Source of the DNA: Erythrobacter oryzae
Lineage (GTDB): Bacteria > Pseudomonadota > Alphaproteobacteria > Sphingomonadales > Sphingomonadaceae
Assembly (NCBI RefSeq): GCF_030271515.1
Contig: NZ_JASCXI010000002.1
Coordinates: forward strand, 310,001-374,000
DNA length: 64,000 nucleotides
Direction: 5' to 3'
Numbering within the stretch: position 1 is the first letter of the stretch; each line of letters starts with the position of its first letter. A program made the translations under genes and the position numbers. The notes beneath the pieces are model-generated. The model did not search any database, was not told the origin of the DNA, and saw only the letters and a list, made by a program, of their open reading frames with translations. Positions 26,085 through 34,457 of this stretch are shown one piece after another.

Positions 26085-26492
26085 ATGACCATCACCGGAG
26101 GCTGCCTGTGCGGCGGCGTGCGCTACACCTGCGAGAGCGACCCGCTGCTGTGCGTCACCTGCCATTGCAAGAACTGCCAGCGTCAGGCCGGCAGCGCGCT
26201 CTCGGTCATCATCGGCGTGCCCGAGAACGCGGTCGCGTTCGAGGGCACGCTCAAGACCTACAACGACACCGGCGACAGCGGCGCGACCGTGCGGCGGCAG
26301 TTCTGCCCCGAATGCGGCTCGCCCGTCTTCACCCGGGTCGACAGCCCTCCGGGCATGATGTTCATCAAGGCCGGGACGCTCGACGATACCAGCATCCTCA
26401 AGCCCGCCTTCCACTGCTATGCCAAGAGCAAGCAGGACTGGGTCGACCTCGGCGACACGCCGAGCTTCGCGACGGTGCCCGAGGGGCTCTGA
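26085..26492 (+). CDS. GFA/CENP-V family zinc protein
   Basis: A 135-residue single-domain protein. It has the seven-cysteine zinc pattern of the family: GGCLCGGVRY, VTCHCKNCQRQ and FCPECGSPVF. The family is named for glutathione-dependent formaldehyde-activating enzyme; most members bind zinc and some help S-(hydroxymethyl)glutathione formation, but this is disputed for many. It is a stand-alone gene with a GGGGGAGA ribosome site. Confidence 0.9.
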   Translation: MTITGGCLCGGVRYTCESDPLLCVTCHCKNCQRQAGSALSVIIGVPENAVAFEGTLKTYNDTGDSGATVRRQFCPECGSPVFTRVDSPPGMMFIKAGTLDDTSILKPAFHCYAKSKQDWVDLGDTPSFATVPEGL

Positions 26493-26535
26493 GGGAGCCC
26501 GCGGCCCCTGCGGGGCCTGCGGGTCCGGCGGCTTG

Positions 26536-28005
26536 CTAGAACAAGCCCGGCAGCTCGCGCTGCACCGGCAGCGGCTTTCTCGGCTGGAGCGGTTCGCGCT
26601 CGGGCAGGTTCAGGCCCTGCCGCGTGCTCTGCCCGCCATTGGGGCCGGTGCCCGCGATGTCGCCTGCGGTGCCGCTGATCGGCGTGCAGGCGCGCCCGGC
26701 GAGGAAATCGAGCGCCGCGGCGATCGAGGCCTCCTGCGGATCGCCCAGCGGCCGCGTGATGTCGTCGCCGGCGCGGCAGGTGTTGGGCACGACACTGGCG
26801 AGGCCGCTGTAATATTCGCCCTGGTTGTTGGCGTTGACCGTCTGGAACGCCACCGCGCGGATGCGCAGGTCGCAGGCCGCGAGGTCGAAGGCGAACTGGC
26901 CGACCGGCTTGCCGAAGGAATTGGCCCCCACCAGCGCCATGTTGTTGCCGAGATAGGGGAGCATCGAATTGATCACCAGCTCGCTCGCCGAGGCGCTCGC
27001 CCCGGTGGTGATGAAGGCGACCTTGGTGGGGGCGATCGCGTTGGCCTCGTTGCGGAACAGCTGGGTCGAGTTTTCCGAGGACTTGGAGGCGCGCAGCACC
27101 TCGCGGCTCCACACCTGCCCCACGCGCCCGCGGCCCATCAGGTCGCCGAAGGTGTCGCCCACGCTGACGAGCCCGCCGCCGTTGTATCTGAGATCGACGA
27201 TCAGCTCGGTCACGCCCTGCGCATTGAGCGTCCCGAAGGCGCTGCGCAGCTGGTTGGCCGCGTCGGCGATGATGAAGGTGCGCAGGTTGATATAGCCGAT
27301 CCGCCGCGCGCCGTCGGTGATGATCGAGAAACCGTAGCGGTCCGAGACCGGATCGAGCGGGAAGTCGGCCTTGGTGACGGTGCGCTCCTGGCTCGCGCCG
27401 CCCGCGGGGGTGAAGCGCAAGACGCGCGAAAGGCCCGCGGTCGAGGGCCCGAGCGCATCGGCCACGGCTTGCGATCCCCCGCTCGCGAACAGGCTGGAGA
27501 CGCTCTGGAGGCTCGCGGCGCTGGTGCCGATCGCGGTGATCTCGGTCCCGCGGTCGAGCCCGGCGGCGAGCGCCGGGGCGCCCTCATAGGCCTCGACCAC
27601 GAACAGGCGGCGGTTGAGGGTGTCGTAGGACAGGCGGATGCCGAAGCCCGCCGAGGAGCCCGAATTGATCAGCGCGTTCTCCTGCGCGATCGAGGTCGCG
27701 AAGGTGAAGAAGCGGTCCCGGTTCTGCGCGCGCGCCGGGGCGACGCGGGCATCGAGATAGTCGTCGAGATTGCTGACCGTGGCGCGGTTCACCGGGGTGA
27801 GCAGATCGGGGAAGAGATACCACTCGTTGAGCACCTGGTCGGCGAAGTCCTGCTGCGCGCTCAGCGAACAGGCGCCCGTGCTCGGCGTCGGGGTCGGAGT
27901 GCCGCCACCGCCGCTGGTGGGCGGGCCGGAGGACGATCCGCCGCCTCCGCAGGCGGCAAGCTGGAAGGCCAGAACAAGGCTGAGGGCAGTGCGATCGACA
28001 CGCAT
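26536..28005 (-). CDS. S41 family peptidase, lipoprotein (CtpA/tail-specific protease-like)
   Basis: A 489-residue envelope protease. The signal peptide ends in a lipobox (FQLAACGGGG, Cys21), followed by a Gly/Ser/Pro/Thr linker, a helical domain (DQVLNEWYLFPDLL), a PDZ-like region (GFGIRLSYDT...EAYEGAPALAAG) and the S41 core. YINLRTFIIADA and DLRYNGGGL precede the serine region TTGASASASELVINS, where the catalytic Ser lies, and GANSFGKPVGQ follows. S41 enzymes trim misfolded or C-terminally tagged proteins in the periplasm. The start at 28005 gives the signal peptide; 28026 is possible. Confidence 0.88.
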   Translation of the reverse strand: MRVDRTALSLVLAFQLAACGGGGSSSGPPTSGGGGTPTPTPSTGACSLSAQQDFADQVLNEWYLFPDLLTPVNRATVSNLDDYLDARVAPARAQNRDRFFTFATSIAQENALINSGSSAGFGIRLSYDTLNRRLFVVEAYEGAPALAAGLDRGTEITAIGTSAASLQSVSSLFASGGSQAVADALGPSTAGLSRVLRFTPAGGASQERTVTKADFPLDPVSDRYGFSIITDGARRIGYINLRTFIIADAANQLRSAFGTLNAQGVTELIVDLRYNGGGLVSVGDTFGDLMGRGRVGQVWSREVLRASKSSENSTQLFRNEANAIAPTKVAFITTGASASASELVINSMLPYLGNNMALVGANSFGKPVGQFAFDLAACDLRIRAVAFQTVNANNQGEYYSGLASVVPNTCRAGDDITRPLGDPQEASIAAALDFLAGRACTPISGTAGDIAGTGPNGGQSTRQGLNLPEREPLQPRKPLPVQRELPGLF

Positions 28006-28244
28006 GGAAGGTTTTCTCCGGGGCATTCGTGCGCGCCTCGGGGCGGCGCGCTGCGGCAGGAATGCCTCGCCAAACGCGCAAGAGCAAGCGCGCCCGAAGC
28101 GCTTAGACCCGTTATGGCGCAAAAAAGCGTGATCTTTTTGCCTGCATTTGCAGGGTTTTCCGCAGAATCCGCCGAAAACGGCCTTGCCCCATCTCGCAAG
28201 GCGCATCCGAAGGGACTAGCACGAGGGCGAGTAAAGACAGAATC
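28006..28244. promoter_or_regulatory. divergent region between the S41 protease and PEBP genes
   Basis: 239 bases between oppositely directed genes. The middle (28110-28170) is AT-richer (GCGTGATCTTTTTGCCTGCATTTGC region), a plausible promoter zone. No recognisable operator or RNA element seen. Confidence 0.35.
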
Positions 28245-28838
28245 ATGACGGATTTCCCAGCCTGGCTTGCACCCCATGTGCCCGCTTCCGCGCGTCATCC
28301 CGGTCTCGCCATCGCGAAGCTGGGTTCGGCGCAGGCGATGGCGCGCGGCGGTTTTGCGCTGACCAGCCCGGCGTTCGGCCAGGGCGAGGCGCTCGATGCG
28401 AGCTTCACCGCCGAGGAAGAGGACGCGGTCGCCCCGCCGCTCGAATGGAGCGCGCCGCCGCCGGGCTCGGCCGAGCTGGTGCTGGTGGTCGAGGATGCCT
28501 CCTCGCCTGCAAGCGGCGATCCGGCCTGCCACTGGCTGGTCTGGGGCCTCGCGGGCCAGCGCGGCAAGCTGCTCGAAGGCGAAACCCCGCCGCGCACCGG
28601 CAAGAACAAGGCCGGCAATTCCGAATGGCTGCTGCCCTCGCCGCCCGAGGGCGAGACGCGCCACTACCTGTTTCAACTTTTCGCGACTGACCTGCCGCTG
28701 GTGCTGATGCCCGGGGCCGGAAGGGCGGAACTGCTCGCATCGCTGCAAGGGTCGATAACGGCTTGTGCGGTGCTCCACGCCACCTTTACCGGCGGCGGGG
28801 AAGAGGACGATGCGGACTGGGAAGACGATGATTTGTGA
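28245..28838 (+). CDS. PEBP (YbhB/YbcL Raf-kinase-inhibitor-like) family protein
   Basis: A 197-residue soluble protein. It follows the bacterial PEBP plan: GGFALTSPAF, AVAPPLEWSAPPPGSAELVLVVED, CHWLVWGL and a C-terminal YLFQLFATD, which correspond to the ligand-pocket strands of YbhB and YbcL. The usual D-P-D-A-P motif is altered to VEDASSPASGDPACHW. The acidic C-terminal tail (EEDDADWEDDDL) is unusual. Bacterial roles are not established. No signal peptide. Confidence 0.85.
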   Translation: MTDFPAWLAPHVPASARHPGLAIAKLGSAQAMARGGFALTSPAFGQGEALDASFTAEEEDAVAPPLEWSAPPPGSAELVLVVEDASSPASGDPACHWLVWGLAGQRGKLLEGETPPRTGKNKAGNSEWLLPSPPEGETRHYLFQLFATDLPLVLMPGAGRAELLASLQGSITACAVLHATFTGGGEEDDADWEDDDL

Positions 28839-28869
28839 TCAACCTGCCACTGACATAAGGGAGTAGAAG

Positions 28870-29121
28870 ATGGCTGGAACCACCAACGCACTGCAGAAGC
28901 CCGTGACGCTTTCGGGCGACCTCGAGGCGGTGATCGGCAAGGGCCCGATGACCCGCGCCGAAGTGACCTCGAAGGTGTGGGAATACATCAAGGCCAACGG
29001 CCTGCAGGACACCAAGGACAAGCGCCAGATCAATCCCGACGCCAAGCTCGGCGCGGTGATCGGCAAGGACCAGATCTCGATGTTCAAGATGACCGCTGCG
29101 GTCTCGAAGCACCTGAGCTGA
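28870..29121 (+). CDS. SWIB/MDM2 domain protein
   Basis: An 83-residue protein made of one SWIB domain: LQKPVTLSGDLEAVIGKGPM, TRAEVTSKVWEYIKANGLQD, DKRQINPDAKLGAVIG and a closing helix FKMTAAVSKHL. In eukaryotes such domains bind other proteins in chromatin complexes; in chlamydiae and some alphaproteobacteria stand-alone SWIB proteins may act in nucleoid condensation or topoisomerase function, which is not shown here. AGGGAGTAGAAG precedes the ATG; the gene follows the PEBP gene by 31 bases. Confidence 0.92.
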   Translation: MAGTTNALQKPVTLSGDLEAVIGKGPMTRAEVTSKVWEYIKANGLQDTKDKRQINPDAKLGAVIGKDQISMFKMTAAVSKHLS

Positions 29122-29141
29122 GCCTTACGGCACACAGGGGC

Positions 29142-29387
29142 CTAGGCCCCGCATCGGCGGCGCGCGATCCGGTAGGGTCCGCGCCGCTTTTGTTTGGGCT
29201 CGCCCTTCCGCGAGAGGGTGATGGCGCCCTGTTCGAGCAGGCTGTCGGTCGCGGCGTGGACTGCCGCCATTTCGGCGCGCCAGTCGCCGTCCGTGCCTGC
29301 GAGCAGGCGCGCGGCCTCGCTCGGGCAGATGGTCGCGCCCTCGGCCCTTTGGCCCAGCAGCGCGAGGATCGCCTCCCCGGCGGTCAC
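29142..29387 (-). CDS. DUF3253 protein
   Basis: An 81-residue protein, probably a winged-helix fold. It contains the DUF3253 signature GATICPSEAARLL (about 17-29), then WRAEMAAVHAATDSLLEQGAI and a basic tail KRRGPYRIARRR. It likely starts at a GTG (29387) whose last bases form the stop of the DoxX gene upstream (GTGA overlap), with AAGGCACA as the ribosome site. No ATG is available in frame before the domain. Function unknown; DNA binding is possible. Confidence 0.75.
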   Translation of the reverse strand: MTAGEAILALLGQRAEGATICPSEAARLLAGTDGDWRAEMAAVHAATDSLLEQGAITLSRKGEPKQKRRGPYRIARRRCGA

Positions 29388-29782
29388 TGTGCCTTGCGGC
29401 GGAGTGGCAGGCACTCGCCCACCCACAGCGCGAGCCAGATGATCACCGGCTGCGCGAACATCCGGGGGATGTGATAGCCCATCCCCAGCCCCCCATCGCC
29501 GCGCGCCATGTCCATCAGCATGTGGTTGATGTTGGCGGGCCAGACGCACAGTGCATAGGCGGCAAGGCCCCACCCGGCGGCCTGCCGCAAGGGTTTCGAG
29601 AGCGGCTGCACCAGCCCGATCGCCCCGAGGATCTCGGCCACCCCCGTCCACAGCACCACGCCTTCCGGGAAGGGCACGCCGGGCGGCATGATGGTGAGGA
29701 AGGGCGCGGGCAGGGCGATGTGGATCACCCCGGCGACGAAGTAGAACACCGCGAGCAGCCAGCGGAGGACGGTCTTCATCAT
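29384..29782 (-). CDS. DoxX-like membrane protein
   Basis: A 132-residue protein with four membrane helices (about 4-24, 45-65, 70-90, 105-125). It has the DoxX/DoxD-type features WLLAVFYFVAGVIHI at the start and VAEILGAIGLV in the second helix. DoxX proteins take part in thiosulfate or quinone-linked redox reactions in archaea; bacterial members are mostly uncharacterised. It overlaps both neighbours: its start overlaps the cupin stop and its stop overlaps the DUF3253 GTG. Alternative start at 29779. Confidence 0.8.
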   Translation of the reverse strand: MMKTVLRWLLAVFYFVAGVIHIALPAPFLTIMPPGVPFPEGVVLWTGVAEILGAIGLVQPLSKPLRQAAGWGLAAYALCVWPANINHMLMDMARGDGGLGMGYHIPRMFAQPVIIWLALWVGECLPLRRKAQ

Positions 29783-30231
29783 GCAGGCCCCCCGGTCCCC
29801 GGCTCCCAACCCGGCTCGGCGAGGCGGAATCCTGCGAAATCGAACCCCGGCACCACTACGCAGGAGACGAGACTGTAGCCCTGCACCGCCGCGCCAAAGG
29901 GGCGCGCCGCCTGCCATTCGCCCGGCGCGACGAGGCCCTGCAATTGTTGGCCTGCGCCAATATCGCTGCCGAGGATCACCGAGCGCGCGGGGCCTTCGTC
30001 CGAGGCCGAGAGCCGCAGCTCGACCGGATCGCCCGCCTGCCACAGCCACAGCTCGGCCGCATCGACCGTGTGCCAGTGCGAGGCTTCGCCGGCGCGCAGC
30101 AGGAAGATGATCGCGGTGCCGCTCGCGCGGCCATCCGAGCCTGCGTCTCCGCGCCACGTCTCGCGGTACCACCCGCCCTCGGGATGGGCTGCAAGGCCCA
30201 ATTGTTCGATCAGCTTGCCCGCGCTATCCAT
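29779..30231 (-). CDS. DUF985 cupin domain protein
   Basis: A 150-residue cupin. HPEGGWYRETWR (about 15-26) and SHWHTVDAAELWLW carry the metal-ligand histidines and glutamate of the DUF985 family; VSCVVVPGFDFAGFRL closes the barrel. The activity of DUF985 proteins is unknown. The start at 30231 is chosen because AAGGA lies six bases upstream; ATGs at 30237 and 30252 are also in frame. It is the first of three overlapping genes (cupin, DoxX, DUF3253) and is divergent from the dipeptidase gene 52 bases away. Confidence 0.85.
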   Translation of the reverse strand: MDSAGKLIEQLGLAAHPEGGWYRETWRGDAGSDGRASGTAIIFLLRAGEASHWHTVDAAELWLWQAGDPVELRLSASDEGPARSVILGSDIGAGQQLQGLVAPGEWQAARPFGAAVQGYSLVSCVVVPGFDFAGFRLAEPGWEPGTGGPA

Positions 30232-30283
30232 GCCCATTCCTTGTTCGCCCATAGCGGGCGCTCTAGCTTCGGGAGCCTCCCCC

Positions 30284-31615
30284 ATGCAACTCTCCGCGCC
30301 TTCGCACCCTCGTGCCTCCCGCCTTGCCCTTGCCGCCGCGCTCCTGCTGGCGAGCCCGCTCGCCGCGCAGAAGGCCCCGCCGCCCCCGCAGGTCGACGAC
30401 GCCACCGCGACCGCCATCGCCAACGCCGCGCTCGAGGCCGCGCCGGTGTTCGACGGGCACAATGACGCGCCCGGCCAGCTGCGCCAGCGCTACGACAACC
30501 AGATCAACGCCTTCGACTTCACCGACACGATGGACGAGCACGACCATGTCGGCGGAGACGATGGCGCGATGCACACCGATCTCCTGCGGCTGAAGAAGGG
30601 CAAGGTCGGGGCGCAGTTCTGGTCGGTCTATGTCCCGCACAACGCCAACGAGGCCGCCGCGGTGCAGCAGACCATCGAGCAGATCGACGTCACCAAGCGC
30701 CTGATCGCGCGCAATCCCGATACCATGCGCTATGCGCTGACCGCCGATCAGGTCGAGACCGCGATGCGCGAGGGCAAGGTCGCCTCATTGCTCGGGATGG
30801 AGGGCGGCTATTCGATCGGATCGAGCCTTGCGGTGCTGCGCCAGTTCCACGCGATGGGCGCGCGCTACATGACGCTGACGCACAATTCGAACATCCCCTG
30901 GGCCGATGCGGCGACCGACAATCCGAAGCACGGCGGGCTCACCGCCTTCGGGATGGATGTGGTGCGCGAGATGAACCGGCTGGGGATGCTGGTCGATCTC
31001 AGCCATGTCAGCGAGGACACCATGATGGACGCGCTGGACGTGGCCAAGGCCCCGGTGATCTTCAGCCACTCCGGCGCGCGCGCGGTGACGCCGCATCCGC
31101 GCAACGTGCCCGATAGCGTGCTCGCGCGCCTGCCCGAGAACGGCGGGGTGGTGATGGTGGTCGCCCTGCCGCGCTTCATCGACGAGGACATCCGCCAGTG
31201 GGACGCGAAGCGCGCGGGCGAGCTGGCGCGGTTGAAGGTCGTCCACCTCGGCAATCCCGATGCCGCGACCAAGGCGATGGACGCATGGCTCGCCGCGAAC
31301 CCCGAGCCCAAGGCGTCGATCAAGGACGTCGCCGATCACATCATGCACATCCGCGAGGTCGCGGGCATCGAGCATATCGGTATCGGCGGCGATTACGACG
31401 GCATGCCGATCGGCCCTGTGGGTATGGAGGACGTCAGCGGCTACCCCGCCCTGTTCACCGAACTCGCGCGACGCGGGCTGTCGCAGGCCGAACTGGAGCT
31501 GATCGCGAGCCGCAACATCCTGCGCGTGATGCGCGCGGCCGAGGCCTATGCGGCCAGCGTCGCGGGCGAGCCGCCGATCGAGACGCTGATCACGCCTCCC
31601 GCAAAGGCGGAGTGA
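30284..31615 (+). CDS. secreted membrane dipeptidase (peptidase M19)
   Basis: A 443-residue exported zinc enzyme. A signal peptide (LALAAALLLASPLAAQ) is followed by the M19 barrel with DGHNDAP (first metal pair), LGMEGGYSIG containing the bridging glutamate, YMTLTHNSNIPWADA, MLVDLSHVS, and FSHSGARAV with later metal ligands, then GIGGDYDG. M19 enzymes cleave dipeptides, including L,D and D forms, in the envelope. Length and order are normal. The stop is followed within 9 bases by a convergent small gene. Confidence 0.92.
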   Translation: MQLSAPSHPRASRLALAAALLLASPLAAQKAPPPPQVDDATATAIANAALEAAPVFDGHNDAPGQLRQRYDNQINAFDFTDTMDEHDHVGGDDGAMHTDLLRLKKGKVGAQFWSVYVPHNANEAAAVQQTIEQIDVTKRLIARNPDTMRYALTADQVETAMREGKVASLLGMEGGYSIGSSLAVLRQFHAMGARYMTLTHNSNIPWADAATDNPKHGGLTAFGMDVVREMNRLGMLVDLSHVSEDTMMDALDVAKAPVIFSHSGARAVTPHPRNVPDSVLARLPENGGVVMVVALPRFIDEDIRQWDAKRAGELARLKVVHLGNPDAATKAMDAWLAANPEPKASIKDVADHIMHIREVAGIEHIGIGGDYDGMPIGPVGMEDVSGYPALFTELARRGLSQAELELIASRNILRVMRAAEAYAASVAGEPPIETLITPPAKAE

Positions 31616-31623
31616 CGGCCGCC

Positions 31624-31782
31624 CTAGTGCGACATCGCGATGGCCGGGACGATCCAGACCAGGCTCATCGCGATCACCGCGAAAGCGAGGCTGAAGCCGA
31701 GCACATAGCGCAGGCCCGTGTTGCTGACCGCACCGCGCGCGGCTTCGTCGTTGATGCGGATGGACTCGTTCTTGTCGGCCAT
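31624..31782 (-). CDS. 52-residue single-span membrane protein
   Basis: A short protein with a charged N terminus (MADKNESIRINDEAARG) and one membrane helix (about residues 24-49, RYVLGFSLAFAVIAMSLVWIV). No family name is known to me. A GGGGAGAG ribosome site lies nine bases upstream of the ATG, and codon use is normal. A similar design, basic or acidic tail plus one helix, is seen in the protein encoded at 32115-32378, whose N terminus also carries RIDETDAKAG; the two may be distant paralogues. Confidence 0.65.
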   Translation of the reverse strand: MADKNESIRINDEAARGAVSNTGLRYVLGFSLAFAVIAMSLVWIVPAIAMSH

Positions 31783-31896
31783 TGTCGCTCTCCCCGTTGT
31801 TGTTGACGTTAGGGAATATGTTTCCGTAACGTCAATCAACCCCGAGGTGGGATAAATGGTTCCCGAAAAGCGGCGGATTGTGGAACAATCCAAAAG

Positions 31897-32118
31897 TCAG
31901 TCGGCGGGTTTGAGTTCACTTGCAAGCTTGAGGACCTCGTCGCCGTCGTCCTGCTCGATCAGGTATGCGGGGTTGTCGTGATCGCCGTTGCGGGTGATCT
32001 CCGAGCCCTTGATCTTGCGCGTCACCTCGCGCTCGTAACGCTCCTTGATTGTGCCGGTCGCGGTGCCCGAGCCCCAGTTCCACGACACCTTCTGGCCCAT
32101 GCGAAAGGTGTCGCTCAT
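31897..32118 (-). CDS. DUF2945 (hypervirulence-associated, TUDOR-like) protein
   Basis: A 73-residue small beta-barrel protein: MGQKVSWNWGSGTATGTIKE, VTRKIKGSEITRNGDHDNPAY and LIEQDDGDEVLKLASEL are the strands of the DUF2945/HVA1 TUDOR-like family. The molecular role is unknown. Its ATG overlaps the stop of the membrane-protein gene upstream (ATGA), so the two are coupled. Confidence 0.88.
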   Translation of the reverse strand: MSDTFRMGQKVSWNWGSGTATGTIKERYEREVTRKIKGSEITRNGDHDNPAYLIEQDDGDEVLKLASELKPAD

Positions 32119-32378
32119 CGCGGGGTCTCGGGCGCGGAGATGCCGTCGGTGGAGCTATCTTCAGAAGTCGCGGCATCGCCCCCGGCATCGGGCTTGCGCT
32201 CGACATTCATCTGGCTCTCGCCCGCATCCTGCGTCAGCGCGCCGGTGACCCAGATCAGCGTCAGCGCGACGATCGCGCCCGCGAGGCTCAACAGCAGCAC
32301 CCAGCGCACCACGCCTTCCCGGCTCCCGGCCTTGGCGTCGGTTTCGTCGATACGGGTGCGGGGTTCGGGTGTCGGCAT
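32115..32378 (-). CDS. small single-span membrane protein
   Basis: An 87-residue protein: a charged N terminus (PTPEPRTRIDETDAKAG), one membrane helix (about 30-55, VVRWVLLLSLAGAIVALTLIW), then a disordered acidic tail rich in Asp, Ser and Thr facing the periplasm or cytoplasm. No family recognised. The start at 32378 follows a purine-rich AGGAGACC; 32396 is an alternative. It is coupled to the DUF2945 gene. Confidence 0.6.
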   Translation of the reverse strand: MPTPEPRTRIDETDAKAGSREGVVRWVLLLSLAGAIVALTLIWVTGALTQDAGESQMNVERKPDAGGDAATSEDSSTDGISAPETPR

Positions 32379-32487
32379 GAAGGTCTCCTGCTGCAATGAA
32401 CAGGGGCCTATGCCGGCACGGCGCGGATGGTTCGCTGCGCCATGATAGGGCGGAGCGGAAACGCGGCAGGGCGGGGCTGCGGCCCGA

Positions 32488-33324
32488 TCAGTCGCGCAGC
32501 AGCTCGTTGATGCCGGTCTTCGAGCGGGTCTGGGCGTCGACCGTCTTGACGATCACCGCGCAGTAGAGGCTCGGGCCCGGGGTGCCGTCGGGGAGCGGCT
32601 TGCCGGGCATCGAACCGGGGACGACCACCGCGTAGGGCGGCACCGCGCCCATGTGGACTTCGCCGGTCGCGCGGTCGACGATCTTGGTCGAGGCGCCGAG
32701 ATAGACGCCCATCGAGAGCACCGCGCCCTCGCCCACGCGCACGCCTTCGGCCACTTCCGCGCGGGCGCCGATGAAGGCGCCGTCACCGATGATGACGGGC
32801 TCGGCCTGCAGCGGCTCGAGCACCCCGCCGATCCCCGCCCCGCCCGAGATGTGGACGTTCGCGCCGATCTGCGCGCAGGAGCCCACGGTCGCCCAGGTGT
32901 CGATCATCGTGTTCTCGCCGACATAGGCGCCGATGTTGACGAAGCTCGGCATCAGCACCGCGCCCTTGGAAATGTGCGCGCCGCGCCGCACCACCGCGCC
33001 GGGGACGACACGGAAGCCTGCCTCGCGGAAGCGGTTCTCGCCCCAACCGGCGAACTTGAGCGGCACCTTGTCATAGGCGGGCGCACCGGCGGCGCCGCCG
33101 TCCATCACGCGGTTGTCGTTGAGGCGGAAGGAGAGGAGCACCGCCTTCTTGAGCCACTGGTTGACCTGCCAGCCCCCGTTGCCGTCGGGCTGGGCAACGC
33201 GCGCCTCGCCGCTGTCGAGCAGGGCGAGCGCGGCGCCCACCGCCTCGCCGACTTCATGGCCGGGGGCGACCGAAGCGCGGTCTTCCCATGCGGCTTCGAT
33301 GGCGGTGATCAGGTCGTCATGCAT
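32488..33324 (-). CDS. dapD: 2,3,4,5-tetrahydropyridine-2,6-dicarboxylate N-succinyltransferase
   Basis: A 278-residue left-handed beta-helix enzyme that succinylates tetrahydrodipicolinate in the lysine/diaminopimelate pathway, using succinyl-CoA. Hexapeptide repeats run through the middle ([47 protein letters not shown]), and [18 protein letters not shown] precedes them. Length and order match the DapD trimer family. The ATG at 33324 begins [16 protein letters not shown]. It stands alone between unrelated genes. Confidence 0.96.
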   Translation of the reverse strand: MHDDLITAIEAAWEDRASVAPGHEVGEAVGAALALLDSGEARVAQPDGNGGWQVNQWLKKAVLLSFRLNDNRVMDGGAAGAPAYDKVPLKFAGWGENRFREAGFRVVPGAVVRRGAHISKGAVLMPSFVNIGAYVGENTMIDTWATVGSCAQIGANVHISGGAGIGGVLEPLQAEPVIIGDGAFIGARAEVAEGVRVGEGAVLSMGVYLGASTKIVDRATGEVHMGAVPPYAVVVPGSMPGKPLPDGTPGPSLYCAVIVKTVDAQTRSKTGINELLRD

Positions 33325-33386
33325 GGCGGTCTCCGGCGGACAATTTCGCCCGTGCGCCTAGCCGCGCCGGAGAAAGTGGGCAAGCC

Positions 33387-34457
33387 TTACCCCTTCATCC
33401 CCGCAGCAACCGCGAACTGGTACGCCCGCTCCGCCAGCGGCCGCACGCGCTCGCTCATGGCTTGCGCATGGGCGCTGGAGGCGGTGCCGTCGATCACACG
33501 CTTCTTGATCCCCTGCATGATGCCCGCGAGGCGGAACAGGTTGTAGGCGAAATACCAGTCCATCGGCGGCACTGGGTATCCGGTGCGCGCGACGTAGCGC
33601 TCGACCGCTTCCTCTTGGCTTGGGATACCGAGCGCCTCCAGATCCAGCCCCAGCAGCCCCGCGCGGCCATCGGCGGGGTTGTGCCAGTTGAGCATGAGGT
33701 AGCTGAAATCGGCGATCGGATCGCCCAGCGTCGACAGCTCCCAGTCGAGCACCGCGATGATGCGCGGTTCGGTCTTGTGGAAGATCACGTTGTCGAGCCG
33801 GTAGTCGCCATGCACCACGGATGAGCCATGCTGCGGCGGGATGGTCTGCGGCAGCCACGCGATCAGCGCTTCCATCTCCGGCATGTGCTCGGTTTCGGAG
33901 AGCTTGTACTGCTTGGTCCAGCGGGTGATCTGGCGCGCGCAGTAATCGGTCGGCTTGCCGTAATCGCCCATCCCGATCCGCTCGGGCTGGTTCAGGTGCA
34001 GGTCGGCCATGGTGTCGATCAGCGCGTGATAGATCGCGCGGCGCTCGGCGGGTTTCATGCCGGGGAGCGCGCCGTTCCACAGCGAGCGGCCATCGGCCAT
34101 GCTCATCACGAAGAACTTCGAGCCGATCACCTCGGGGTCCTCGCAGAGCCCATAGGTGCGCGGGACGGGGAAGCCGGTCGGGTAGAGCCCGGTCATCGCC
34201 GCATACTCGCGGTCGACCGCGTGGGCGCTGGGGAGCAGCTTGCCGAAGGGCTGGCGGCGCAGCACGTAGGACGCGCCGGGGGTGTCGATCCGGTAGGTCG
34301 GGTTCGACTGGCCACCCTTGAACTTGGTGTAGCTGATCGGGCCTTCGAAGCCTTCGACATTGGCCTCGAACCAGCGGGTGAGGCTGGCAAGATCGAGCGC
34401 GTCCTTCTCGGTCACTGCGACCGTGCCGACCATCTCCTTGTCGAAATCGATATCCAT
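33387..34457 (-). CDS. APH-type phosphotransferase linked to acyl-CoA metabolism (LvaA/ACAD10-N-terminal-like)
   Basis: A 356-residue kinase-fold protein. FKGGQSNPTYRI, LRRQPFGKLLPSAHAVDREY, VVHGDYRLDNVIF (catalytic loop) and VLDWELSTLGDPIADFSY (metal loop) are the motifs of the subgroup fused to acyl-CoA dehydrogenase in ACAD10/11. Those enzymes phosphorylate 4-hydroxyacyl-CoA; bacterial LvaA does the same for 4-hydroxyvaleryl-CoA. Here it is next to an alcohol dehydrogenase (one-base TGATG overlap) and an ACAD11-like dehydrogenase at 35707-37044, which supports that role. The substrate is inferred. Confidence 0.8.
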   Translation of the reverse strand: MDIDFDKEMVGTVAVTEKDALDLASLTRWFEANVEGFEGPISYTKFKGGQSNPTYRIDTPGASYVLRRQPFGKLLPSAHAVDREYAAMTGLYPTGFPVPRTYGLCEDPEVIGSKFFVMSMADGRSLWNGALPGMKPAERRAIYHALIDTMADLHLNQPERIGMGDYGKPTDYCARQITRWTKQYKLSETEHMPEMEALIAWLPQTIPPQHGSSVVHGDYRLDNVIFHKTEPRIIAVLDWELSTLGDPIADFSYLMLNWHNPADGRAGLLGLDLEALGIPSQEEAVERYVARTGYPVPPMDWYFAYNLFRLAGIMQGIKKRVIDGTASSAHAQAMSERVRPLAERAYQFAVAAGMKG

